In this document: in pieces, positions 43,409 to 52,642 of the stretch
Numbering within the stretch: the first letter of the stretch is position 1
Layout: the number at the start of each line of letters is the position of its first letter
Notes under the pieces: generated by a model
What the model saw: only the letters and a program-made list of their open reading frames with translations
The model's database searches: none
What the model was told of the DNA's origin: nothing
Assembly: GCF_014640555.1 (NCBI RefSeq)
Contig: NZ_BMHE01000016.1
Location: 80,642-144,641 of the forward strand
Source of the DNA: Paenibacillus marchantiophytorum
Lineage (GTDB): Bacteria; Bacillota; Bacilli; Paenibacillales; NBRC-103111
Direction: 5' to 3'
DNA length: 64,000 nt
Position numbers and translations under genes: made by a program

Positions 43409-43427
43409 ATGTCAACTTGTTTGACAT
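43409..43427. promoter_or_regulatory. 19-bp inverted repeat upstream of nucleoside importer
   Basis: ATGTCAACTTGTTTGACAT has 7-bp arms (ATGTCAA/TTGACAT) and its right arm contains a TTGACA that could be a -35. A regulator bound here would cover the promoter of the downstream importer operon. The regulator is unknown, and no purine riboswitch was recognised in 43330-43586. Confidence 0.4.
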
Positions 43428-43586
43428 CACGAATTATGCGTATTCAAGGGTGATCTGCTTTCCAGTCTGCTTTCAACATGATACACTCGAATATAGCCAG
43501 TCTTACATAATTTAACTAGTTCTGGTCAACCTAACCTATGGGGTCCAAGGTAGAAATTAAAAATTTATTTTTTGGGGGTAACATTG

Positions 43587-44654
43587 ATGAAAAAAGTACT
43601 TTCCACAGCGCTTATGGCCGTAACTGTCTCTGCGTTGGCTCTATCTGGTTGTGCCAAAAAAGAAGAAACGAAACCCGCAGGATCCGCAACTCCGGCTGCT
43701 AGTGCAGCAGCATCCGCAGCACCAAGCAACAACAGCGGTAAAGATTTCAAAATCGGAATGGTTACAGATATTGGCGGCGTCAACGATAAATCATTTAACC
43801 AAAGCGCATGGGAAGGTTTGCAGCAGTTGAAAAAGCAAACCAGCGCTAACGTAAAGAACTTGGAAAGTAAAAGCGATGCTGATTACACGCCTAACTTAAA
43901 CCAATTCGTGAAAGACGGCTACAACCTGACTTGGGGGATTGGCTTCTTGATGGGCGATGCACTTAAAGTCGTAGCTACTCAAAACCCGAACGCGAAATTA
44001 GCGATCATCGATAATGTGGTAGAAGCTCCTAACGTAGAATCCGTTACTTTCTCTGAGCAAGAGGGATCTTACTTGGTAGGTGTGGTTGCAGGTCTTACAA
44101 CAAAAACGAACAAAATCGGTTTCGTTGGCGGCGTGGACATCCCGGTTATCAAACGTTTTGAAGCTGGTTTCGTTGCTGGCGTTAAAGCTGTTAACCCGAA
44201 AGCAACAGTGAAAATCAACTACACAGGCGCTTTCGATAAGCCTGACCTTGGTAAAGCAGCAGCGGCAACGATCTACAACGACGGCGCTGATATCATTTTC
44301 CACGCGTCTGGTTCAACAGGTAACGGTGTATTCAACGAAGCCAAAGACCGTTCTAAAAACGGTAAAAAAGTATGGGTTATCGGCGTAGATAAAGACCAAT
44401 CCCTTGAATTCGGTGACGAAGTGACATTGACTTCGATGTTGAAACGTGTAGATAACGCGGTAACTCGTGTGTCCAAAGACGTAATCGACAACAAATTCCA
44501 AGGCGGTAAAGTCGTTGTATTGGGTCTGAAAGATGATGGCGTAGGCCTTCCTGAAACATCCAAGAAAAACGTTTCTGCTGATATCTTGAAAAAAGTAGAC
44601 GAGTACAAAGCGAAAATCATCAGTGGCGAAATCAAAGTTCCTGAGAAACCTTAA
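43587..44654 (+). CDS. nupN: BMP family nucleoside-binding lipoprotein
   Basis: A 355-residue extracellular binding protein of the Bmp/Med/PnrA family. Lipoprotein signal MKKVLSTALMAVTVSALALSGC ends at the lipidated Cys 22, followed by an Ala/Ser/Pro linker. Mature motifs are IGMVTDIGGVNDKSFNQSAWEGL, SEQEGSYLVGVVAGL near 150, VGGVDIPVIKRFEAGF and IIFHASGSTGNGVF near 240. Such proteins bind purine nucleosides. The following ATPase and two permeases complete a NupNOPQ-type importer. GGGGGTAAC precedes the ATG. A hairpin after the gene may keep the binding protein more abundant than the rest. Confidence 0.93.
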   Translation: MKKVLSTALMAVTVSALALSGCAKKEETKPAGSATPAASAAASAAPSNNSGKDFKIGMVTDIGGVNDKSFNQSAWEGLQQLKKQTSANVKNLESKSDADYTPNLNQFVKDGYNLTWGIGFLMGDALKVVATQNPNAKLAIIDNVVEAPNVESVTFSEQEGSYLVGVVAGLTTKTNKIGFVGGVDIPVIKRFEAGFVAGVKAVNPKATVKINYTGAFDKPDLGKAAAATIYNDGADIIFHASGSTGNGVFNEAKDRSKNGKKVWVIGVDKDQSLEFGDEVTLTSMLKRVDNAVTRVSKDVIDNKFQGGKVVVLGLKDDGVGLPETSKKNVSADILKKVDEYKAKIISGEIKVPEKP

Positions 44655-44715
44655 TAGCTAGCTGCACAGATATTCATAGCGTCGTGGTAACGAACGATAG
44701 ATGTACTTTTGTTCA

Positions 44716-44746
44716 AACAAGGCTGGTTATCTTAACTAGCCTTGTT
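44716..44746 (+). terminator. intra-operon hairpin
   Basis: AACAAGGCTgGTT pairs with AACtAGCCTTGTT around ATCTT (44716-44746), followed by CTTTAGTTTT. It could partly terminate after the binding-protein gene or stabilise its mRNA end. Confidence 0.65.
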
Positions 44747-44790
44747 CTTTAGTTTTAAGGAAATACAAAATTGATCCTTAGGGTGATCTC

Positions 44791-46332
44791 ATGAGTGAAG
44801 TAGTGCCTGTCGTTGAATTAAGCAACATTACGAAGCGATTTCCGGGTATTGTGGCGAATGACGCCATTAGCTTAAAACTCCAAAAAGGTGAGATTCATGC
44901 TCTCCTTGGCGAGAACGGCGCGGGGAAGTCCACGCTGATGAATATATTGTTCGGTCTGTATCAGCCGGACGAAGGCTTTATTAAAGTGCAAGGCCAAGAA
45001 GTGTTTATTGACAGTCCGAATCGGGCGATCGAGCTTGGAATCGGTATGGTGCATCAGCATTTCAAGCTGGTACAGCCTTTTACGGTAACAGAAAACATTA
45101 TTTTGGGCATGGAGCCTAAAAAAGGGTCGAATATTGACTATAAGACTGCGCAAGATAAAGTTCGCAAGTTATCTGAGCAATATGGATTGCGTGTTGATCC
45201 TAAAGCGAGAATTGAAGATATTTCTGTCGGTATGCAGCAGCGCGTCGAAATATTGAAAACGCTGTATCGCGGTGCCGATATTCTCATTTTCGATGAACCA
45301 ACAGCTGTACTAACGCCGCAAGAAATCAGTGAATTGATGGTTATCATGCGCAATCTGGTCACAGAGGGCAAGTCCATCATTCTCATTACACATAAGCTCA
45401 AAGAAATTATGGAGATTGCGGATACCGTGACGATTATTCGTCGGGGCAAGGTGATTGACTCCTTGGTGTGCGCAAATGCCAATCCGCAAATTCTCGCTGA
45501 GAAGATGGTCGGGCGCGATGTTACCTTCAAGGTGAATAAAGCGGATGTGAAGCTTGGACAACCTGTGCTTCAAGTGCAGGATTTAGTTTCACGCAATCAG
45601 CAGGGGCTGCCTGCTCTCAAGGGGATTAATTTCGAGGTGAAAGCCGGAGAGATTCTCGGTATTGCTGGCGTCGACGGCAACGGTCAAAGCGAATTGATTG
45701 AAGCACTCACAGGTCTGCGGGCTGTCGATAGCGGACATGTTCTGCTGCTTGGCAGCGATATCACCAACCATACGCCAAGACAAATTTCTGAAGCTGGTTT
45801 ATCGCATATTCCGGAGGATCGTCATAAGCATGGACTCGTTCTTGATTTTAGCATGAGCGAAAATATGGTCTTGGAAACGTATTTCCACCCAGCCTATAAT
45901 AAGGCGGGCTTCCTGAATTATGAGGCGATTGATCGCCATGCGGAAGCGTTGATTAAGCAATTCGACGTCAGAACGCCGAGTATTTATAATAAAGCGCGCT
46001 CCTTGTCGGGAGGCAACCAACAGAAGGCGATTATTGCTCGGGAAATACACAAGAATCCCAATCTGCTGATTGCCGCTCAGCCGACGCGGGGCTTGGATGT
46101 GGGGGCGATTGAGTTCGTGCATCAGCAGTTGATCGAGCAGCGGAATAAAGGCAAAGCCGTGCTGCTGATCTCTTTTGAGCTGGATGAAATTATGAATGTC
46201 TCCGACCGGATTGCCGTTATCTACGAAGGACAAATTGTGGGAGAAGTGCTGCCGCAAGAGACGAACGACCAAGAAATCGGGTTGCTCATGGCTGGCAGCA
46301 AGCGCACAGAGAAAGGGGCTGCTCATGAATAA
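44791..46332 (+). CDS. nupO: nucleoside ABC transporter ATP-binding protein
   Basis: A 513-residue protein with two ATPase domains in one chain, as in sugar and nucleoside importers of the RbsA/YufO type. The first half has Walker A GENGAGKST near 40, signature ISVGMQQRVEIL and Walker B ILIFDEPTAVLTPQE. The second half has a modified Walker A GVDGNGQSE near 291, LSGGNQQKAIIARE and LLIAAQPTRGLDVGA. The changed residues in domain 2 are usual for this class. It overlaps the next permease start by 8 bases. Confidence 0.95.
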   Translation: MSEVVPVVELSNITKRFPGIVANDAISLKLQKGEIHALLGENGAGKSTLMNILFGLYQPDEGFIKVQGQEVFIDSPNRAIELGIGMVHQHFKLVQPFTVTENIILGMEPKKGSNIDYKTAQDKVRKLSEQYGLRVDPKARIEDISVGMQQRVEILKTLYRGADILIFDEPTAVLTPQEISELMVIMRNLVTEGKSIILITHKLKEIMEIADTVTIIRRGKVIDSLVCANANPQILAEKMVGRDVTFKVNKADVKLGQPVLQVQDLVSRNQQGLPALKGINFEVKAGEILGIAGVDGNGQSELIEALTGLRAVDSGHVLLLGSDITNHTPRQISEAGLSHIPEDRHKHGLVLDFSMSENMVLETYFHPAYNKAGFLNYEAIDRHAEALIKQFDVRTPSIYNKARSLSGGNQQKAIIAREIHKNPNLLIAAQPTRGLDVGAIEFVHQQLIEQRNKGKAVLLISFELDEIMNVSDRIAVIYEGQIVGEVLPQETNDQEIGLLMAGSKRTEKGAAHE

Positions 46333-47404
46333 AGTTGCTCGCATTTTGACAAGTGAATCAGCGGTGAATCCAATCGTGGCGATTATACTGGGGCTAATAT
46401 TCGGAGCACTCGTAATGCTGGTAGGCGGCTATAATCCGATTGCTGCGTACAGCGCGTTATTTTCACGAATCTTCGGTAATTCGTATGATATTGGCGAATC
46501 GATTCGCGCGATTACACCCTTGATTTTAACTGGGTTATCCGTGGCATTTGCCTTCCGGACAGGCTTATTTAATATTGGTGCAGAAGGCCAATTCATCATG
46601 GGGATGACAGGGGCTACCTTTATCGGCGTGAAAATACATGGGCTTCCGTGGATTATCCACGCGCCATTAGCGGTAATCGTCGGTGCTTTAGTCGGCGGAC
46701 TGTGGGGAGCCATCGCGGGCTATTTGAAGGCCAAACGCGGCGTTAATGAAGTAATTACAACGATCATGTTGAACTGGATTGCGTTGTTTCTATCCAATTA
46801 CATTATCAACCAGTTTCTGTTGGAGCCAAAGCAGCAGCGCTCTTATATGATTCAAGATTCCGCGTCGCTAAGTCTTGTCGGGTTGTCGGATCTTATGAAT
46901 CATGCGAGAATGCACTGGGGGACTGTGATTGCGATACTCGCAGCCGTAGCATTCTATATTATCCTCTGGAAGACGAAGCAAGGTTATGAGCTTCGAGCTG
47001 TTGGCCATAATATGGATGCGGCGAAGTATGCGGGCATGAACGTGAAACGCAACATTATTAAAGCGATGTTTATTTCCGGTATTTTTGCCGGTTTAGGCGG
47101 CGTATTCGAGGTTCTCGGCGTGTTCCACTATCAAGTCATTGCAGCCGGCTCGCCGGGGTATGGCTTTGATGGTATTGCGGTATCCTTATTAGGGGCCAAC
47201 AATCCGATTGGGATTGTTCTAGGAGCAGCCTTATTCGGCGGATTGTCCTATGGCTCGGCGGGGATGAGCTTTGGTGCCGATGTGCCGCCGGAAATTATCC
47301 GGATCGTCATCGGTTCGGTCATTTTCTTCGTAGCCACACAAGGGATTGTGAAATGGGTACTGATTCCGTTCTATAGCAAACGCAAGAAAGAGAGGGCTTC
47401 GTAA
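46325..47404 (+). CDS. nupP: nucleoside ABC transporter permease 1
   Basis: A 359-residue permease of the BPD_transp_2 type (RbsC/YufP). From ATG 46325, overlapping the ATPase gene end, it has about eight spans. Family signatures are RTGLFNIGAEGQFIMG near 80, AKRGVNEVITTIMLNWIAL near 135, and YAGMNVKRNIIKAMFISGIFAGLGG near 235. The last spans end in IVKWVLIPFYSKRKK. With the next gene it forms the heterodimeric membrane channel. Confidence 0.94.
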   Translation: MNKVARILTSESAVNPIVAIILGLIFGALVMLVGGYNPIAAYSALFSRIFGNSYDIGESIRAITPLILTGLSVAFAFRTGLFNIGAEGQFIMGMTGATFIGVKIHGLPWIIHAPLAVIVGALVGGLWGAIAGYLKAKRGVNEVITTIMLNWIALFLSNYIINQFLLEPKQQRSYMIQDSASLSLVGLSDLMNHARMHWGTVIAILAAVAFYIILWKTKQGYELRAVGHNMDAAKYAGMNVKRNIIKAMFISGIFAGLGGVFEVLGVFHYQVIAAGSPGYGFDGIAVSLLGANNPIGIVLGAALFGGLSYGSAGMSFGADVPPEIIRIVIGSVIFFVATQGIVKWVLIPFYSKRKKERAS

Positions 47405-47405
47405 T

Positions 47406-48389
47406 ATGGACCTGCTCACGATGCTTAACGCGTTTTTCTCGAAATTTAGTGAACTTATCAACACAACGCTCGTCTACTCGACCGCACTCATTTTCGGAGC
47501 CTTGGGTGGGATCTTCTCGGAACGTTCAGGGGTTGTCAATATTGGGATCGAAGGCCTTATGGTTTCAGGAGCTTTCGCTTCAGCGGTGGGAGCCTACTAT
47601 GCGGAAGAAGCCAACATGGGGATTTGGTCGCCATGGATTGGTTTGCTGACAGCCATGCTGTTTGCGCTGATTTTTGCGCTCATTCATGCGGTCGCTACGA
47701 TTACATTTAAAGCTAACCAAGTGATCAGCGGTGTCGTTATCAACTTCTTGGCTGCTGGCGTAACGTTGTACCTGGTCAAAGTATTGTTCAATGGCGCGGG
47801 TCAAACCGAAACGCTGAACGATGTGTTCTCCAAGTGGGAAGTTCCGCTTCTGTCCAAAATACCATACATTGGTCCTGCATTGTTCAATGCGTATCCAACG
47901 ACGTATATCGCCTTAATTCTAGTAGGGTTAACCTACTATATCTTGTTCAAAACCCCGTTCGGTCTGCGCCTGCGCTCGGTTGGCGAGCATCCAAGCGCCG
48001 CGGATACCGTCGGGATCAAAGTGAAGCGAATTCGTTATATCGCAGTACTGATCAGCGGTTTGCTCGGCGGTCTTGGCGGGGCAACCATCACGTTAACTAC
48101 GACAAGCACCTTCTCGCATAATACGATCTCGGGGCAAGGCTTTATTGCCATGGCGGCCATGATCTTCGGCAAGTGGCATCCAGTCGGCGCGCTCGGAGCC
48201 GCAGTATTCTTCGGTATGGCGCAAGCACTTAACAACTTCATGCGGTTGTTTGATTTCTCCAAGAATATCCCGCAGGAATTCCTGTACATGCTGCCTTATG
48301 TCTTGACGATTCTGGTCTTGGCGGGCGCTGTAGGCCGGGCCAAAGCCCCGTCTGCTCTTGGTGAGCCTTACGATCCAGGTAAAAGATAA
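47406..48389 (+). CDS. nupQ: nucleoside ABC transporter permease 2
   Basis: A 327-residue permease, start one base after the previous stop. About eight spans. Signatures are GGIFSERSGVVNIGIEGLMVSGAF near 35, TFKANQVISGVVINFLAAGVTLYL, and DTVGIKVKRIRYIAVLISGLLGGLGG near 200. It is the YufQ-like partner of the preceding permease. A strong terminator follows, so the unit nupN-nupO-nupP-nupQ ends here. Confidence 0.94.
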   Translation: MDLLTMLNAFFSKFSELINTTLVYSTALIFGALGGIFSERSGVVNIGIEGLMVSGAFASAVGAYYAEEANMGIWSPWIGLLTAMLFALIFALIHAVATITFKANQVISGVVINFLAAGVTLYLVKVLFNGAGQTETLNDVFSKWEVPLLSKIPYIGPALFNAYPTTYIALILVGLTYYILFKTPFGLRLRSVGEHPSAADTVGIKVKRIRYIAVLISGLLGGLGGATITLTTTSTFSHNTISGQGFIAMAAMIFGKWHPVGALGAAVFFGMAQALNNFMRLFDFSKNIPQEFLYMLPYVLTILVLAGAVGRAKAPSALGEPYDPGKR

Positions 48390-48410
48390 CAAGAAATTGC
48401 AACGGGAATG

Positions 48411-48462
48411 AAAAAGAGGCTGACTCAAAAGGTTACAAACCTAGAGAGCAGCCTCTTTTTTT
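48411..48462. terminator. bidirectional terminator
   Basis: AAAAAGAGGCTG (48411-48422) pairs with CAGCCTCTTTTT (near 48449-48460) with an inner CTC/GAG. It lies between the importer and the convergent hybrid kinase gene. Confidence 0.85.
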
Positions 48463-48501
48463 GGCATCCAGTGCTGCTTGTTTGATACTTTTGTTCAAGC
48501 A

Positions 48502-51500
48502 TCATTCAGCAGCCAGCGATAGTGCGGGAAGCGGTATAGTAAACGAAACTGTCGTGCCTTGGCTAACTGTGCTTTGGATATGAAGTCCTGTGCCGTAGAG
48601 CTGCTTCAGACGACTGTGCGTGTTATACAGGCCGATGCCTCTTCTTCCGGGGTGCGGATCGAGCAGCTTTTGCAGTTTTTTGGTCTCTATGCCCACACCA
48701 TTATCGATGATCGCGACGGTCAGACTATCCTCGGTTTGCTCGACACGGATCATCAGGGTTCCGCCCCTAGCCCTTTGGAGGATCCCATGGTTCAAGGCAT
48801 TCTCCACCAAGGTTTGAATGGATAATGGAGGTACCCAGATGTGAATAGGCGCGTCAATGGCCCAGATGACTTCCAATCGCTCAGCGAAACGTTCTTGCTC
48901 GATGGCCAAATAAGAGCGGACAAGCTGCAGCTCATTTTCCAAAGGAATGACTCTATCCAAGTTTCCAATGTCGAAATGGGATCTCAAATACGTGCTGAAT
49001 TCATCCAGTAATTGCTTCATCCGCTCCACATCGATATCGCCAAGTGCTGCAATCGCATTGAGGGAATTGAACAGAAAATGAGGCTTAATCTGGGCATGCA
49101 GCCATGCCGCTTCTACACGGAGTTGTTCGCTGACAACCTTTTTCAGATTAGTCAGGGCTCGGACTCTGGAACGGAATTCAACGGCATCCATAGGTTTCGT
49201 TACATAATCGTTGGCCCCTGATTGAAAGCCAGCATATAAATCCTCAGGTCGGCTGCGTGCCGTTAGCAGAAGAATAGGCAGCTCGGATAGCGCGAATCGC
49301 TCTCGAATGCGACGGGATAATTCGTAGCCAGACATGTTTGGCATCATGACATCTGTAATAACCAGGTCCCATTGCTCGGAATCAAGCAGGACTAGCGCTT
49401 CTTTGGCGCTCATTACGGGGACAACTTCATAGGATTCCGACGCGAGAATGGATAAAATAATAGTTAAATTCAAGCTATCATCATCTACCGCCAAAATACG
49501 CTGTCTACCTTCTGCGGAAGCTATTGCTTCTACAGCAGCTGCTGCAGGAGCTTGGACATGCTGTACCGGATAGAGAGGCGAATCCGTTATTGATTGCGCC
49601 TGTTCGATCGGCATGTCTAGCGAGTGGCTGTCTTGTCTATAAACAGGCAGTGTAAAGGAGAAGATGGAACCTTCGCCAGGAGATGAACTAACAGTCAGCG
49701 TGCCGCCGTGTAATTCCACCAGTTTGCTGGAGATGCTCAAACCTAAGCCCAACCCGCCTCCGGCAGATGCCGTAAGGGGGTCTGCTTGCTCATACCTTTC
49801 GAAAATATGACGCTGAGCCGCAGGATCAATCCCGATCCCTGTATCCGAGATGCTGATGTGCACATGGTCCTTGTCCGCATAAGCTTTGAGCGTTATATCG
49901 CCTTCATGTGTAAATTTAATCGCATTATGGATGAGATTGAATAAGATCTGAATCAGTCGGTTCTCGTCTGCCAGAACGGGTGGTAAATCAGGCGGAAGCT
50001 GTAGAATTAGACGAAGCGGCTTCCCCTCTGTCATAAATCTAAGCGTATCGATAACGCCCGCAGCTACTGCCCGCAGCTGAAGGTTGGTTTTGTACAAATG
50101 GCTCGCATTCATAGCGATGATATTTAAATCAAGTAAATCATTTAACAGGAAGGACATCCGCTTGCCTACGCGCAACAGCAGCTCCATATTCCTCGTATTC
50201 GCCTCATTCAGAACCTCGCGTTGACTATCCAAGACCGCTTGAGCCATATTCATAATCCCGTGCAGCGGATTCCTCAGTTCATGAGACGTATTAGCTAAGA
50301 AATCGTCTTTTAGTTTGTCGGCTCGACTAAGTTTCTGGGCTAACACTTTGGTTTCTGCCGCATTTCGATAGAAGGCTTTGAACCAATACGCAGCAAATCC
50401 CAAGAAAGCGAATATCAGATCAAACGGATAATAGGTCATTTCTAAACTGTCTACATTTTTGATAATGCCCCATACCGTTGTGTTCATAATACTGATTGCG
50501 CCCAGCAGCAGAAAGACAGCATCCGGAACTTTCTTCAGAGCGGCATGGAGCATGAAGGCCGGAATCAATAAATTCGGCAAGAGAAGCAGCATTAGAAAGG
50601 GAAATCCCCCCATCACTGTGTACTTCGTAGGTGCAAACAAGACGAATAGCGAGAAAAGGCTGCTCGTATAGACGAACCAGTTAAATACACGGTTTCGCCC
50701 GTATTCCGGAAACATATGCTTCGCGAACAGCAGCAGGAATGCTGCGGCTCCTGTGTACGAAATAAACTGGATTTTCAGCGAGTCGCCAAAATCAAAAGGT
50801 ATGGCTACCAATAATAGGCGATCGTCATCGACGAGTACAGTAATTATCGTAGACAAGATTAAAAGGAAGAAGTAAGTCAACGCGCGGCGCGGTTTTCCCA
50901 TCCAAACCAACAAGCCGGCATAAAAGGCATGCAAGATAAGCACTACACAGACAACAAGCTGTAGTCCCATGGAATAGTACTTTTTGTAGGTGATGGCCTG
51001 TTCGGTTCCGAATTTGATAGGACCAACGATGCCGCCTTTTCCGATGAAACTGCTATTAGAAACGTGAATGAGGACGTCAATTTCATTGCGGTCCGTTATG
51101 AAAGTTCCGAAATAAGGGACGTTGCGGGCAATAAACTGATTGGGATCATCAGAAGGATTTCCAGAGCGATTGAGAGATTGGCCATTCACGAACAGCTCAG
51201 AGGCGGTTTGTATATCAGAAATGCGAATACCCAGCGACTGCTGCTTGGTAGTATGTATCAGGATGCGTAGACGGTACGTACCATATGTGTAGGATATCTT
51301 TTTATCATCAAGTAGGATCATGGGGCGTTTGGATGGAACTTGAACATAGGAAGAACTGTCTTGAGCATGAGGCAGATCAGCAGCAGGCTCTGCAAGGATA
51401 TTCGGGATAAATTCCCACTCACCGTCTAAGGGGATCGTATCTCGATCCGACAGAGTTTCATTGCGTAAGTCCAGAACGCCTTGAACCGCTTGCGGATAGA

Positions 51501-51615
51501 CAGGTGTTTTGTGTGCGGAAAACCACATAAGCCGCAAGCCTGTCAGGATCAGGAGAAAGGCGATAGAGATGAGCCATATTTTTCTTTTTGTCATAGTGAA
51601 TTTATATTTCGACAA
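48502..51615 (-). CDS. hybrid sensor kinase: 7TM-DISM, HisKA kinase, receiver and LytS-type kinase module
   Basis: A 1037-residue membrane signalling protein. One N-terminal span (13-32), an extracellular sensory domain (about 45-210, LDGEWEFIP and FVNGQSLNRSG, 7TMR-DISM-like) and seven membrane spans (about 215-410) come first. A HisKA domain has its phospho-histidine near 444 (NTSHELRNPLHG). Its HATPase (540-655) has DTGIGID and GGLGLGLSI. A receiver (about 700-815) has DDD and the phospho-aspartate near 755 (VITDVMMPN). A second, LytS-type kinase module follows, with AQIKPHFLFNSLNAI near 845 and a HATPase (NGVGIE, GRRGIGLYN). The start is probably TTG 51615; an ATG at 51594 lacks a ribosome binding site. 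No separate output regulator gene is adjacent. Confidence 0.93.
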   Translation of the reverse strand: MSKYKFTMTKRKIWLISIAFLLILTGLRLMWFSAHKTPVYPQAVQGVLDLRNETLSDRDTIPLDGEWEFIPNILAEPAADLPHAQDSSSYVQVPSKRPMILLDDKKISYTYGTYRLRILIHTTKQQSLGIRISDIQTASELFVNGQSLNRSGNPSDDPNQFIARNVPYFGTFITDRNEIDVLIHVSNSSFIGKGGIVGPIKFGTEQAITYKKYYSMGLQLVVCVVLILHAFYAGLLVWMGKPRRALTYFFLLILSTIITVLVDDDRLLLVAIPFDFGDSLKIQFISYTGAAAFLLLFAKHMFPEYGRNRVFNWFVYTSSLFSLFVLFAPTKYTVMGGFPFLMLLLLPNLLIPAFMLHAALKKVPDAVFLLLGAISIMNTTVWGIIKNVDSLEMTYYPFDLIFAFLGFAAYWFKAFYRNAAETKVLAQKLSRADKLKDDFLANTSHELRNPLHGIMNMAQAVLDSQREVLNEANTRNMELLLRVGKRMSFLLNDLLDLNIIAMNASHLYKTNLQLRAVAAGVIDTLRFMTEGKPLRLILQLPPDLPPVLADENRLIQILFNLIHNAIKFTHEGDITLKAYADKDHVHISISDTGIGIDPAAQRHIFERYEQADPLTASAGGGLGLGLSISSKLVELHGGTLTVSSSPGEGSIFSFTLPVYRQDSHSLDMPIEQAQSITDSPLYPVQHVQAPAAAAVEAIASAEGRQRILAVDDDSLNLTIILSILASESYEVVPVMSAKEALVLLDSEQWDLVITDVMMPNMSGYELSRRIRERFALSELPILLLTARSRPEDLYAGFQSGANDYVTKPMDAVEFRSRVRALTNLKKVVSEQLRVEAAWLHAQIKPHFLFNSLNAIAALGDIDVERMKQLLDEFSTYLRSHFDIGNLDRVIPLENELQLVRSYLAIEQERFAERLEVIWAIDAPIHIWVPPLSIQTLVENALNHGILQRARGGTLMIRVEQTEDSLTVAIIDNGVGIETKKLQKLLDPHPGRRGIGLYNTHSRLKQLYGTGLHIQSTVSQGTTVSFTIPLPALSLAAE

Positions 51616-51637
51616 AAATTGTGGTTTCCCTTCTTCG

Positions 51638-52530
51638 CAGCGTTACTGGAGCGAAGAAGGGCGAGGGAGCGGTGTTAACGCTGAAATGCAGCCTTAACTA
51701 CTCGGAAATCGCAGCGCGCGCGCGTTTCCGTGAAAGTTAAGGCTGTTTCGCAGCGTTACAGGAGCGAAGCCGTCCGCAGTGGGCGCAGTAACGCTGAAAT
51801 ACAGCCTTAACTACTAGGGAAGCGCGTCCGGCACGCGTTTCCCCGAAAGTTAAGGCTGTTTCACAGCGTTACAGGGGCGAAGCCGTCCGAAGTGGCTGAG
51901 TTAACGCTGAAATACAGCCTTAACTACTCGGAAAGCGAATCCGGCGCGCGTTTCCCCGAAAGTTAAGGCTGTTTCACAGCGTTACAGGGGCGAAGCCGTC
52001 CGAAGTGGCCGAGTTAACGCTGAAATACAGCCTTAACTACTCGGAAAGCGCGTCCGGCACGCGTTTTCCCGAAAGTTAAGGCTGTTTCACAGCGTTACAG
52101 GGGCGAAGCCGTCCGAAGTGGCTGAGTTAACGCTGAAATGCAGCCTTAACTGCTCGGAAAGCGCGTCCGGCGAGCGTTTCCCCGAAAGTTAAGGCTGTTT
52201 CACAGCGTTACAGGGGCGAAGCCGTCCGAAGTGGCTGAGTTAACGCTGAAATACAGCCTTAACTACTCGGAAAGCGCGTCCGGCACGCGTTTCCCCGAAA
52301 GTTAAGGCTGTTTCACAGCGTTACAGGGGCGAAGCCGTCCGCAGTGGGCGCAGTAACGCTGAAATACAGCCTTAACTACTCGGAAAGCGCGTCCGGCACG
52401 CGTTTTCCCGAAAGTTAAGGCTGTTTCACAGCGTTACAGGGGCGAAGCTGGCTGAAGTGGCCGAGTTAACGCTGAAATACAGCCTTAACTACTAGGGAAG
52501 CGCGTCCGGCACGCGTTTCCTTCAGCGTTA
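51638..52530. repeat. eight tandem 113-bp repeats, each a potential long hairpin
   Basis: CAGCGTTAC recurs at 51638, 51751, 51864, 51977, 52090, 52203, 52316 and 52429, exactly 113 bp apart. The last unit is cut short near 52530. Within each unit AGTTAAGGCTGTTTC and CAGCGTTAC form the left arm, and TTAACGCTG then ACAGCCTTAACT form the right arm, about 25 bp with few mismatches around a loop of roughly 28 bases. The array fills the space between the divergent hybrid kinase and chemoreceptor genes. No gene lies in it. Confidence 0.95.
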
Positions 52531-52580
52531 ACGCCAAATTTTGCGAGCATTTTTTCACTAATGTCGTATTTTGCAGGAAT

Positions 52581-52609
52581 TTGTCGAAATTACTAGGAAT
52601 AGGTTATAT
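52581..52609 (+). promoter_or_regulatory. promoter of the chemoreceptor gene
   Basis: -35 TTGTCG (52581-52586), 17-bp spacer, -10 TTATAT (52604-52609), 33 bp upstream of the ATG. It lies directly beside the 113-bp repeat array. Confidence 0.6.
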
Positions 52610-52642
52610 GTTTGAATTTATTAGTGAAGGGGAGAAGTGATA

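Noticed and set aside
43329..43586. Purine riboswitch upstream of the nucleoside importer
   Set aside because: The conserved loop sequences of the purine aptamer are not present. Only a palindrome was kept.
51638..52530. Possible CRISPR array
   Set aside because: The whole 113-bp unit is repeated, including the parts that would be spacers. The units are long inverted repeats and no cas genes are nearby.
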